The notes beneath the pieces are model-generated. The model was not told the DNA's origin and made no database searches. It worked only from the letters and a program-made list of their open reading frames with translations. This document shows, one piece after another, positions 35,701-46,230 of a stretch of 64,000 nt of DNA. Position 1 is the first letter of the stretch; each line of letters begins with the position of its first letter. A program made the translations under genes and the position numbers. The stretch is from the NCBI GenBank assembly GCA_027923505.1, contig BROI01000007.1:248001-312000 (forward strand), read 5' to 3'. Source of the DNA: Mayamaea pseudoterrestris. Lineage: Eukaryota > Bacillariophyta > Bacillariophyceae > Sellaphorales > Sellaphoraceae.

Positions 35701-37772
35701 AACAGCTTGGACCACAAAGCGGATGCGTCCAAATGCTGCTCTGCGCCATTAATACCGAAGACATTGCTCTAATGGGGCAGCACATGGCCTCGCAATACTC
35801 CTCGTAAATGACTAACGTGTTCGCGTGCATCGTCTTCTCAAATGGCGTTTTGGAGAGGCAGCATCCAAATCGACTCTGCCTGCTTCCCAATGCTTATTCA
35901 GTTGCCCTGGACTGTCCTCTCGAAAAATGTTTCCGAATTGACTCCCTCAAGTTTTCGGGAGACTAGCTCAAGTTGGCGGTCATCTGGATCGCAAGCGAGG
36001 ATCATTTGTTGTTGATCGCACTCAATGAGTAAGCAACTCGTGTCACTTCCCTTCGCCAGCTGTTGCCTTGCGCTTGTCGCGGTCAAAGACAAAACGCGGA
36101 AAGACGATCCGTTGGCACTTTCATCCCTCTGTTTAAGCGGGTTGAATAAGACGAGGCGTCCGAATCAAACAAGTGACCTGAATTTGCAAGCATCGCCTCG
36201 TCCTCAACATCATCGAGTGTCTCCCATGACTCCACTCTCCCCAGCTGAAAATGAACAGGCGGCGGATTGCTGTCACTATCGAAAGAAAAATCTATCCATA
36301 TAAGGAATCAATGCTTGTTGAGATTACAGCAAGGAAAGCGGGAAACTCGTCATCGTCATCGTCCTCTCCATGATTGGTCTCCTGTCAGTTGCAACATGCG
36401 TAAGACTCAGCTTTCGCCTTCGCCACATAAGCAGCAAAGGATTTCGGCAGTCCATCAGGGGCTGCAGGAACAACAGTGAGCATCACCGCGCTGCCTGCTC
36501 CGTTTCAACAGGTGTCTATTCGCTGGCAACTGCGAGTGGTCCACGTCAGCCTCATTCAAGTAAGCTGCGACAAAGTAAGAGCAGCGTCATCCTTTATCGC
36601 CCATCAGCTCACGCAACGTTGTTGCGAATCGTTGGAATGGATCCTATTCATTTACTTCGCATTATGCACATTGACAAGTGAAACCCAACAACCCAGCGAG
36701 CAAGATTGATTCATGTACAATCATTCGGTCGTTTCGGCTCCGCCGTGTCAAATCCTTGTTTCCTGCTGACTTTGCGAGCCTTCTACTACCTCCATTGATA
36801 CTTGCCAACTGGACCTAATCGTAACGTAACTCGCGACTAGTTTCAAGATAAAACAATAGTTGCTCCGCTGCGCAAAATGCTTTCGCTGAAACTAAAACAG
36901 CGGCAGTACAAGATGCACTGGGAACTGATTAAGTTGTGTCAACATCAAGCTCAATGAAACATCATTGCCGCCACCAATAGTTATTTTCGTTCAAGTCTCT
37001 AACTGGCTCAATTACTGCGTGCTGGGTTGCTGGAACACACGTTTCTTCACCCCAGTTCCGTCAGGTCGGAACTGTGCAAGAATGGCTGTCGCTTGCGCAT
37101 AAATTTAATGGATGATGGTCGGTAATCGAATGCAGTAAATCATTAATGTTGCTAGTAGTTTTGGCCATTATAAACGGAAAGTCGTTATAAGGTCTCCGTC
37201 AACTCGAACTCGAGCGATCCAACAGCTGCACGGGTCGCACGTCGCAGCAGGCCTAATTTTGGCACATGGTAGTCCTGGCGAGTTCAGTGTCTCATTAGCG
37301 GCAATGCGGATTATGTCAATGTTTCTTCGTATGTGTTGGCTGTGTATGGACCACGTCGTCCAGCGATTGATCACGCTTGTCCATGACTTTGTCCGTCCAA
37401 GTTTGCTTGCCGCGTGTGCCGGGTACGGTAGGACCATACACAGCTGCGAGCATCCAGCAATTATGAAATGGTAATCGTCTGGGAGCAACGAGAGGACGCT
37501 ACCGGTAGCAGCATGAACAAACTGCACCTCGCTGCCCATATCTTAGTTACTGTCGGCTGCGGTGTCGGAATCTCCTATTTAGATAGTGACGAGAAACCTG
37601 CTGTAGACATGACAGGCACATACCGGTAAACTGTCATGGTATAGAGTGCAAGGTGAAAATGATGGAATGCTCAACATCTTATCAGGGTATGAAATTGCAA
37701 TCGCATGGACCGATGATGTCCATCACCTCGGCGATCCAACGAAAACTGCGTGTGCGGCAATCGTACGAATGT
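32748..37772. other. Gene-poor stretch with minus-strand coding-like relics
   Basis: No intact gene. Coding-like minus-strand patches in shifting frames lie at 33,223-33,417, 33,494-33,811, 34,060-34,308, 34,862-35,098, 35,612-35,890 and 35,898-36,092, with another at 37,168-37,539. The order and common strand suggest one or two decayed host genes reading leftwards, but no domain was recognised. The rest appears non-coding. Confidence 0.35.
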
Positions 37773-38015
37773 TTACCAGTGAAAAATACGTCACAAAGGC
37801 AATAGTACAAAACAAAAGTCATTGAAAACATCGTCAATTGGCCATAGTACGAAACGAGTGCCAGTGATAACTACGTCATAAGGCAATATTGCAAAACAAG
37901 TGTCAGTGAAAACTGCGTCACAAGGCAATAGTCTGAAACGGATGCCAGTGAAAACTACGTCATAAAGCAATAGTATGAAACGAGTGCCCGTGAAACTGCG
38001 TCACAAGGCAATAGG
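37773..38015. repeat. 42-bp minisatellite with phased ACGTCA/GCGTCA motifs
   Basis: About six units. The three best (starting near 37,860) are exactly 42 bp each, of the form 'gccagtgaaaactacgtcat' then 'aaagcaatagtatgaaacga'. Units alternate between 'ctacgtcat' and 'ctgcgtcac'; the first two copies are more diverged. ACGTCA is the half-site recognised by many bZIP factors, here repeated every four helical turns. No gene start lies next to it; the nearest is 2.5 kb away. Confidence 0.85.
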
Positions 38016-38706
38016 AGTAGTAAGAAACCTTTTCCAAATTGTATGCTGCCCCATCATCATCAGTGAGATCGCATGATGATCCGCAGCTTGGATGTAGATC
38101 CGCAACCGGCGGCTTACATCAAAGCTATGAGCTACTCGTACTGGTACGGTTGGAAGCGCATTGTGTTCCTCTCAATGACGCTGGAAGCTTTGGATACTTT
38201 GATAACGATCGGAGCGGCATGAAGTAACCGTTTATTAAAACCAATACGCAAAATTCGAGTCGTCTGCGTCAGGCCAGTCGACAGTCGGCTGTCGACGGAC
38301 TTGCATCTTGCATGGACTGCTCAAAGTGAATACTTGAACGCAAAGATGATGTTTGGAGTATAGATGAACCATCGAGATTTGAGACTTCTTGCGCACACCA
38401 CAGAATGAAACTAGCAACTTTGACATGCAAACATGCAGACGGAGACGGTGTGGATTCGATACTCGACGCGTGGCAGTCGACAGTCGACGATTCTTCATCG
38501 AAGTAGCGTGCTCACGACCGATACAATAAAATTGTCAACATTCTTGGTCGGCAGATTTGTCGACAAGGTGCAAGATCTAGCGTACGACCATTGTCGACAC
38601 AGTAAGCAAAGCATTAATACATGACTTGCAAGTTACTAATCATTACATAGCGATCCTAATTGTTCATTTTAATGACTCACGAGCATAGTCACGTAATAAT
38701 TCTTTT

Positions 38707-39415
38707 CTATTTGTATACTCGTGGAATGCTATCCAATTCTCCTGGACTTGAGCGAACACGCAGCGGAAGATGCTCGCCCGAATCGCCCAGACGAGGCAAG
38801 TGTAAATACGCATCCACTCCATGGCCTTCAAGCGACTTCAAGTTCAACTCGCCCCCAAAATAGCGAGCGTATATGCGAGCAAGGGGCAAGCCAAATCCTC
38901 GAATATGCGCGCCGGCAACTTCCTCTGTTCCACCCGATGCCGACGAAAGTGTCACCACGACATCTTCGACTGCATCAGTCGAATGTCCAAACTTCCAAAT
39001 CTTGCCCATGAGTGCTGCGATCAATGCACGAAAGTAAGGATACGCACCGGTGAGTGAGACATGCTCTCATTGCCGTCAAATCACTCTACAACAACGACGA
39101 CACACTATTACGTACACCTCGGGACGCCTCCACCCTTGTCGCAGACCTTGATTGTAATGTCTTCCTTGCCCATAACCAGCACGACACGAATGGGAGGTAA
39201 CATGGGAGCGACTGGATCCCCTAGTCGTTCATGTCCGCCACTGCTGCTTACCCCATTGTCTGTTTGGACGAGACAATTCTGCAAGGTGCCTCGTCCATGC
39301 GTGCGAACCGTCGCCCGACAAGAATTCATGAGCAGCTCTGCCAACATGTAGTGCAAGTGATGGGGCACGTAGGTGAATCCAGTGTTGTGCGCCTTTGGTT
39401 TTGTACCATGGCGTG

Positions 39416-39481
<66 letters not shown>

Positions 39482-40538
39482 GTTGAATGCAGTCGACAAT
39501 GTGTATGTCCGGGCAGCAACCAAATGCTTGCAGTGTTTGCGCCCTGACTAGCCCCGCCACCTTGCGTGTTTCCTCAACAACATCCACATTGCTTTGAATG
39601 CAACCAGATAAGACTGCTACTCTTGCGTCTTGCTGAGTTGATGCGTTGGTGGCCATATTGGACGTCGTAAAAGGGGCCGAAACGCTTTGCGAAAATACGC
39701 GCGACAGCGATTTGCGATACTCATTTCCACTTCTCGTCGAGGAGACGACATGATGCTCAATCAGGAATCGAAGTCCAACACGCGCCGTAAAGAATCTATA
39801 AAGCGCTTCCTCCAAAATGTCTTGTCGCTCCTGCAAGTCAAGATGATTGTTGCCATGTCCATGCGTTGCCGCCGCTGTCCATTCGCCAACGCCTCGCGCA
39901 ATTTGAGTGGGAATCGTTGATCTATCAAGTACAAATGACTGCAGTAGCTGCGTAAATGCATCCTCCTGCGCTGGCGTCTTTGGCGGAGCCATTTCTTGTA
40001 GCTGTTTGATGTATTGGAGATACAAGCGAGCAACTTGGCGGATGGATTCAGCATCCGCCAAGCCCAGCGGGAGGGTCATTAGGTCAACTGCCCGCTGCGC
40101 AAGTCTAATCGCTAGTTCCTTGTGCAGAAATTGAGCATTGTAAAGGCGCTGATCCTGAGATACACTGGAAGCGTACTTGAACATGTCCGCCAAGGAGAGG
40201 GGCGTCGGAGTCTGTGACGCGAGTGCGCGCAACGCGTCTGGGTCCATGTCAAGCTGTTTCAGCACGTCCAAGGGGTACCGAGACTGCGACGAATTGATGT
40301 TACTGCTGCTGGCCTCTTGAGCTGCCGCATGCTGTAGAATGGGTTTTACATCAATCGCTGCGGCGCCATGATCTCGTCTCGAATGACAAGACGGAGACCG
40401 AACAGCTGATGCGATGATTGGCTTCAAGGATACGGATCGAGATCGACATTGACAGCCGCATGCAGCACCAGGGCTTCGAATTAATACTCCCAGTCGCCAG
40501 ATACAATTCATTTTACTTTTTGTAACTCGGCAAGCCAT
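38707..40538 (-). CDS. Mitochondrial pyruvate / branched-chain 2-oxoacid dehydrogenase kinase
   Basis: Kinase that phosphorylates and switches off the E1 subunit of mitochondrial 2-oxoacid dehydrogenase complexes. Exon 1 is 40,538-39,116, exon 2 is 39,014-38,707; the 101-bp intron (GTACGT...CGCAG) in phase 1 joins 'GGGVPR' to 'LMGKIWKFGHST'. The product is 576 aa, or 567 from the next ATG at 40,511. The N-terminus is rich in Arg, Ser and Cys and fits mitochondrial import. The helical domain with 'FFTARVGLRFLIEHH' (family histidine region) is followed by a GHKL ATPase: N-box 'ELLMNSCRA', G1 box 'DKGGGVPR', G2 box 'GFGLPLARIYARYFGG'. A run of 20 CAG codons sits between the helical and ATPase domains. 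Whether it is a PDK or a BCKDK cannot be told by eye. Divergent from the lipase gene. Confidence 0.93.
39417..39476. repeat. Pure CTG/CAG trinucleotide tract, 20 units
   Basis: Uninterrupted (CTG)20 on the plus strand, read as CAG (Gln) by the dehydrogenase-kinase gene on the minus strand. It is followed on the kinase strand by Ser-Arg-His and preceded by Pro-Lys. No synonymous CAA interruptions are present, so the tract should be length-unstable. Confidence 0.97.
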
Positions 40539-40834
40539 ATTGGGATGCGTTACTCGCGTCGGCTTTGTGACACCATTGTCGTCGTCGATGGTTATCGAAC
40601 ATTGCGCGACGTAAGCTGTCTGTCGGAGCGGCAATGAAGATAGGTGTTTCAGAGTTTTCGACTGTGATGTGAGGTGTACCACAAGAATCAGAGTTTTTGC
40701 ACTGTAATCTATCAATTTTTGGCACTGTGGGCCAGAGTGTACGGCTTATCATTGTAGTGATTGGATCGACGCAACCTTTCCCACTGTTTTCCTCGCTCCT
40801 CGGCTACAGTCCTTTTGATCCCGGGCGACTCATC
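40539..40834. promoter_or_regulatory. Divergent promoter region of kinase and lipase genes
   Basis: The 296 bp between the two most upstream likely ATGs (kinase 40,538 on minus, lipase 40,835 on plus) must hold both promoters and 5' UTRs. The frame of each gene happens to stay open across part of it but begins with non-ATG codons. No TATA box or known motif stands out. Confidence 0.45.
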
Positions 40835-42619
40835 ATGATACATTGTTGCTGTCGACGATTGATGAAAACGTTTACAATGATGGCGATGGCGATAATACGA
40901 CTCGACAGCGTGACGAGAGTTTCCGCGTCGACGGCTCAAGGGACATCGCCAATCGTTCCGACGGCGACGACGACGTCTCGCAAAGCTAAGAAACAGACTC
41001 TACAGCAACGTGCTACTCCTACGACTGCCACTATAACTGATTCTTACAATTCCGATGCCTTTGGGCTGCTTGCACAAGCTCTTCATCCAATCATGCTGGA
41101 GCAGAATCAGCATAAACAAGACGCGTATGAGACCAAGCAGGTCGTTGACGCCTTTAATTCCATTAGTCGCGCCCAGCAGACACTCAAAACGTTGGATGGC
41201 ATCTCGCATGAAGCGTACCAACGGACTCATTCAGCGTACCAAGTAGATGAAACTGTCAGAGGAAGAGCCAGACGATCGGCGGCGAGGGCGAGTGCTGCAG
41301 CAGACGCGCTCTTTGCATGCGAACTTTGCGCATTCATTGAAGCAACAGGCAGTCATGAAATGATTCCACCTACGACTGATGCAATTGCATCAATGGAAGC
41401 ATGGACAGAGGCTATCATGGAGGGACGAAGACTACTTTATAATGACACGCTGACGATTGACGACGACGACAACAACCAATCACTCACGTTAAAAATACAC
41501 GTTTTGTACGAGCCGAATTACCGAGGAGGTGCGGGAGGTATTCAGGAAGCAGCGCCACAGCATGTCGTCCATGGTGGTCGAGTCTTGGTAATCTTGAGCG
41601 ATTCAGCGGCGGATAACCTACAGCAAACTCTTCAATATTTACATAATGAACCCATTGGAGTCCCAATATCGAAGCCAGCTGCAAGAGTAATTGGAAAAAA
41701 CAAAGAGGAACAGGTAGCATTCCTTCATCCGCTTGTCTATCGAGCTGCTGGACAGGTAGCGGAGTGTCTTGGCAGTTTGCTTCACGAAGTAATACCAGAC
41801 GGCCCATCAAAAGATACGGCTATTCACTTTGTTGGTCGATCCTTGGCTGGCGGGGTCGCAAGTATCGCAGCCATCATTTTCGACGGTGGACTTCCCATGC
41901 CTGCATCAACCGTAAGACCGAAACGGAAGCGACGGAGCAAAACGACCGAGCTGATTGACACAAACGGTGATGCACCACTGCAAACATTGAGCGGAATCGC
42001 TCGGCATAAAACATCGGCCATTGTCTTGGGCGGTCCACCCTGCGTTTCGGCAAATGTTCATACAGAATGCGTTACATCCATTCTATACGGAGACGACATT
42101 GTTTGCCGCAGCACTAAGCAGTCCTTGGATAGGTTGGCCAAGCGAGTTAGCGCGACGTGTGCGCGGAGCAGCGGTGGATTGATTGGCCGCCAACTCTCGC
42201 GCATGACAGATACGTTTTCAATAGCGGCAAGCTCGCTCAAAAAGCAACAGAACGCAATAAAATTTAGCAGCCATGTTTTGAGCATTCCAGGTCGGGCGTT
42301 TCTGGTGCGGCCTCGTCGACTCGAGAATCACTGTTCCATGCATGAGGTCGGTCCCCTTGCAAAGCAGAAGCGAGAGGCATTGCGAGCCGCCGTCTTGTGG
42401 CAGCTGAATGATGTGTTACTTTCCAAGAGTCTTTGGAAACACCATGAGTTGGAGTCATACATTCATGGGCTGGATAGAGTACAGCTACGAGGAGTTCACA
42501 ATCTCCATGATAGTGGCGGAACTAACGAGGAACAAGTCGTCGAAGTGGAAAATGATGCGCAATCGATAGGAGAGCAGTATGACGACTTTGACGATAGTGG
42601 CGATGCAATGGGCGTCTAG
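40835..42619 (+). CDS. Class 3 lipase, diacylglycerol-lipase-like
   Basis: Alpha/beta-hydrolase of the class 3 (fungal-type) lipase family, nearest in motif to sn-1 diacylglycerol lipases, which release fatty acid from diacylglycerol. The product is 594 aa from ATG 40,835 (585 aa from 40,862, where 'MKTFTMMAMAIIRL' gives a better signal-like start). The nucleophile elbow is 'HFVGRSLAGGVAS' with Ser336; the family norm is GHSLGGG, so the His before Ser is Arg and one Gly is Ala. The block 'LGGPPCVSANVH' followed by 'VTSILYGDDIVCR' is the usual catalytic-Asp region (Asp420/421). A His near 'HHELESYIHG' is the likely third triad member. No multi-pass N-terminus as in animal DAGL. A basic 'RPKRKRRSK' stretch lies between Ser and Asp. 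The C-terminus is acidic. No introns seen. Confidence 0.88.
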   Translation: MIHCCCRRLMKTFTMMAMAIIRLDSVTRVSASTAQGTSPIVPTATTTSRKAKKQTLQQRATPTTATITDSYNSDAFGLLAQALHPIMLEQNQHKQDAYETKQVVDAFNSISRAQQTLKTLDGISHEAYQRTHSAYQVDETVRGRARRSAARASAAADALFACELCAFIEATGSHEMIPPTTDAIASMEAWTEAIMEGRRLLYNDTLTIDDDDNNQSLTLKIHVLYEPNYRGGAGGIQEAAPQHVVHGGRVLVILSDSAADNLQQTLQYLHNEPIGVPISKPAARVIGKNKEEQVAFLHPLVYRAAGQVAECLGSLLHEVIPDGPSKDTAIHFVGRSLAGGVASIAAIIFDGGLPMPASTVRPKRKRRSKTTELIDTNGDAPLQTLSGIARHKTSAIVLGGPPCVSANVHTECVTSILYGDDIVCRSTKQSLDRLAKRVSATCARSSGGLIGRQLSRMTDTFSIAASSLKKQQNAIKFSSHVLSIPGRAFLVRPRRLENHCSMHEVGPLAKQKREALRAAVLWQLNDVLLSKSLWKHHELESYIHGLDRVQLRGVHNLHDSGGTNEEQVVEVENDAQSIGEQYDDFDDSGDAMGV

Positions 42620-44295
42620 CGGGTAAAGGAGACGATGACGAATGAGATTACGGTGAGGAAGTTTGAATGCAATATGAAACGGCAGTCTAATTGCAGTTCA
42701 AAAAATTGCTACTGTGATAACCTTCATCTGGCCAAAGGGTTTGCTGTATAAATCTGCAGTGCGTTTAGCCGGAGCAAGGTTGTCGAAATGGCGAGCCAGG
42801 ACACTTAAATTGTTTTATTGTAGAGAACAGCGGCATGAACCAGTAGAATTTTAATCGCTTGTCCTTGTTTCATGAATCGATTATAGTGCGATGCGTAAAG
42901 CATTGTCAATCTGCTATTCCGAATACATGCAACGCAGCAGGCGAAAGTCTGCTAATTTTCGATTGTGCTCATGGCCAGCTTTATTACCGATGCATATTCG
43001 GCCTCCAGCTAAGTTGTTGCGAAGAACTTTGACTTGTCGGTTCATTTGATATTCAAAAAGATTTGTTTACATAGCATTAGGTGGAATGGATCGAGATGAT
43101 CGTTGGTCGTAATCGTTTTGATGAGGACTATTTTCCGACCATCCATGTGACCACGTACGCAAACAGCGAAAATTTACAACCATTGCCATTTAAACCTCCG
43201 CGTCGTAATCGGCTGGTCCTGCATAACTGCTGCCACCCTGACACATTAGTACTGCAAGTCTTGTTCAAACCGATATGTAGATTGCTGCTATCCTTAGACA
43301 TTCTTGTAGAGCGTCCGCGTCGCGCTGGAGAGGCAATCTATGAGCGATCAACGAAATGTTGCTACCCATTGCATCCAAACCTCCCGACGTCAGTAACCGA
43401 TTCTGCTGCCACCTGTTCTTATGATACAATACATAGTGGTGCCGGTCGTGTTCGAAGTAATGTGTAGATTGCTGCATGTTCCCATAAATAGCGTCATCAG
43501 CGAAGCTCAAATGCGCAGCGTCGAAAATGACCAAGCTATTCAATTCGAAAGCAAGTGCCTCAGCCGGTCTTTTCCGCTTTGAGGTACGCTACTGCTGAGT
43601 ACGCGTTTCATAGAACCCGGCTCGTACATGTGTGCAACGGCCGAACGATACATCATTGCAGCAGTGACCCGAGACGAGCGTGTGTGTGGATTTGATGTGC
43701 CTTGCTTTACAAGAACGGCGATTGTATGCTCATTACATGTGTTCCAGCAACCTGTCATGGCTATTATGGCCGCAAAGCATTGGTCGATGGAACGGCGCGG
43801 CAGACCGACGGTGCCGGCGGCGATAGAAAGGTCATGCAATGGAACGGCGCAGACCTTGGATTAAGAGTCTTGTCTTGCGGCGGCAAGTGATACAGTGTAA
43901 AACCCTGTCGTGACCAACCTGATGAGATGCTCGATGAGTCCGTTGCATTCGAATCATTCTGTTCAGTCTGCGTCCCTAGGAAGAACTTGGCGAACTTCCT
44001 AAAACTTGACAGATCCAATTTGAGATTGGCGCAGTGCGATTAAATCCATCTTCGTCCTTAGCGAGCGGCACGTCGTAAACGTCAGCTCAATAAAGAACTG
44101 ATCACCAACTAGTCGTTACCGTTGCTGTAGATTAATATCCCGACCCATAGAGTGTCGCCAGTGAAACAGCAATACATAGCGTGAAAACGTGCAGAAGTGT
44201 GAGTATTGCTTGGACGGTCTGGTCTCCTTGGTGCTGCAAGAGACGCATGGTCAACAATCATGTCAAACAGAGTACGCTAAATAACGTTAGTCACC
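42620..44295. other. Spacer after lipase gene, no supported gene
   Basis: Only short frames occur: 43,081-43,467 on plus (128 aa) and 43,540-43,839 on minus (99 aa). Neither shows a domain, and both overlap other open frames on the opposite strand. The first 450 bp are AT-rich and probably contain the lipase 3' UTR. Confidence 0.4.
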
Positions 44296-45297
44296 AATGG
44301 AGCAGTCTAGGCACCAGGAGCCATTGCCACTTCTTTAGAATGGGAAGGATATTAATTGTTGTTATATAGCCATCCTGGGTGCATCGATTGCAGCCATCAC
44401 CAATGGATAAGCCATCATTAAAGCTGCAGAATAATCGTTTTCGAAGCAAGCAGCAAGCCAATGGACCACTATAAGCGCCAGGCACCGTTGCCGCTAATAT
44501 ACAAAAGTTGGGACGGGTGTTGATTGTTGTTATTAATTCATCTTAATTGCCACCAAAACGTCAAGGCGTTGCAATAGGAGCAGTCTGGCACAAAAGCCGC
44601 GGAAAATTCGTCCTTGGAGCAAGCGGCAAGCAAACGGGCCACTCTTACCGCCAGGAGCCGTCACCGCTTATGTGCAAAGGATGGACAAGATGTTTAATGT
44701 TGATTATGAGCCATCCTATTTGCAAGCGCATTGATTGCAGCCAGCCACTTTACTAATCGGAACAGTCTCCAACTCCAAGCTGCACAATGTTCGTTTTCGA
44801 ATCAAGCGGCAACCAAATGGATTACAATAAGCGCCAGGAAACGTTGTCGCTAATGTATCAAAGGATGGAACAAGTGTTAATTGTGATATTAGAGCCATCC
44901 TAGGTGCAAGCGAATCCTCAAGGTGCCGCAGTGGGAACAATGTTCAACTTCAAGCTGTAGAACATTTGTTTGGATCAACCGGCAAGCAAATGGAACACTA
45001 CATGCGCCAGAAAACGTTGCCTCGGATATATACAGGATGGAACGGGTGTTGGTTGTCATTAGACCGGTCCTACTTGCAAAGAAATTAAGTCGTTGATTTG
45101 GGAACAGTCACCACTCCAAGCTGCAAATTTTCAAATTAGGAGCAAACGGCAAGCAAATGGACCACTGTAGTGCCAGGAACCATTGCCGCTGATATATAAA
45201 AGGATGGAACATGTGTTGAATGTTATATTTGAGCCATCATGGTTGTAAGCGAAACATCAAGGCGTTGCAATGGGGCTGCGGAATATTTGTTTGACAT
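44296..45297. repeat. Degenerate tandem array, period about 174 bp
   Basis: About five and a half diverged head-to-tail units. The anchor 'gcgccaggcaccgttgccgc' and its variants recur near 44,312, 44,477, 44,651, 44,831, 45,006 and 45,171, spaced 165-180 bp. Other shared words are 'aagcggcaagcaaatgg', 'ggatggaacgggtgtt', 'gagccatcct' and 'caaggcgttgcaatggg'. Unrelated by eye to either large satellite. It looks like an old, decaying array. Confidence 0.85.
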
Positions 45298-46230
45298 CGT
45301 TCGTTCGTTCGTTCGTTCGTTCGTTGCGCCATTGCATTCACCGCAGCCGCCGCCTGCTCCAAGCGCTGGTAGTTGGTCGCGTGCGTCTCTGGCAGCGCCG
45401 CAGCGGAGGGCTCATCGGCCGGCATCCAACTCGACGCGCACAGCAAACATCTCCACTTGGCCATAATGGAGCTCGATGACGATGACGATGACGACGACAA
45501 CGACTGTATCATTTTGATTCGCCAGTACGGCACGTTACTGAGAGCTGATACGTTCTTGAGTGGATGCTACAGCCAGTGTGGTTGAAACTCTGTCATGCAG
45601 CTGCTGCTTGCAGGAGCAGATGAAACATATACTCGAACATGATGTAGATTGCGGCTTTGAATTCACTCTTGCCATTGATCGAGACGTATGCTGCTGCGTT
45701 TCAGGCTGCGATTGGCCATGTTCATTGTTTGTTGTCATGTTGTTCCTGCAAAGCCTCCTTTGCCACCGCCTGCTCCTTTGGCGAATCTACTCGTTGGTTC
45801 TATTGTCACGTCGGTATCATCGCTTGCTCTTGCTGCTGTTGCTGCTGCTGCTTCTGCACCTGTTCAACAGCATCTCGTTCAGCTTTTCCAGCTCGATCAG
45901 TAGCTTCTCGATCTGCAGCTTCTTCTTGTCGTTGTCGTTCACGCTGTCGTTGCAAATACGCGACGCGAAGCTGCTTGTATTGTATACCATGCCTGCGCTT
46001 CGCGCAGTGCGCCGCAGCATCGCTACTGCTGTTGCCCATTATCGCACATCGCACGCGAGCCATCGCCAACGCACGTCTTTCGTGACGTATCCCCTCACTC
46101 CATGACCATTCCGCTCACATGCAAGCCACTCCCTTGGCTGTGGCCAGTCCAAGTCACGTTGGCCTGCTGCAGCCATGAGTGGGGGTAGCGGCGGCGAGTC
46201 GTTCATGATAATGGCGGCGGCTGGGGCTGC
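45237..46230 (-). CDS. Doubtful zinc-finger / coiled-coil protein locus in several frames
   Basis: Minus-strand coding-like patches in order. 'MNDSPPLPPLMAAAG' begins near 46,210. A strongly charged Arg/Gln/Glu coiled coil ('LQRQRERQRQEEAADRE', ending in a Gln run) spans 46,069-45,806. A short 'KEQAVAKEALQEQHD' patch lies near 45,770. A C-terminal patch at 45,533-45,237 has 'WRCLLCASSWMPADE' followed by a His in 'ETHATNYQRL', a U1/matrin-like C-x2-C...H layout. The patches are in different frames. Either a gene with several small introns or a relic. If real, an RNA-processing role would be a guess. Confidence 0.3.
45296..45326. repeat. (CGTT)n microsatellite
   Basis: About seven tandem tetranucleotides (cgttcgttcgtt...) lie at the very edge of the degenerate 174-bp array and overlap the end of a minus-strand frame, where they read as Arg-Thr-Asn-Glu repeats. 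Confidence 0.9.

Noticed and set aside
37168-37539. Minus-strand 123-codon frame as a gene
   Set aside because: No domain, no start context, and overlapping plus-strand frames of similar length; kept only as a possible relic.
45296-45326. (CGTT)n tract as a telomere-type repeat
   Set aside because: A tetranucleotide of seven units does not fit the TTAGGG-type telomere repeats of stramenopiles and is internal.
45560-46105. Plus-strand 181-codon frame rich in Leu/Ser
   Set aside because: It is the complement of CAG/GAA-rich coiled-coil coding on the minus strand and has low-complexity Leu/Ser runs typical of such shadows.
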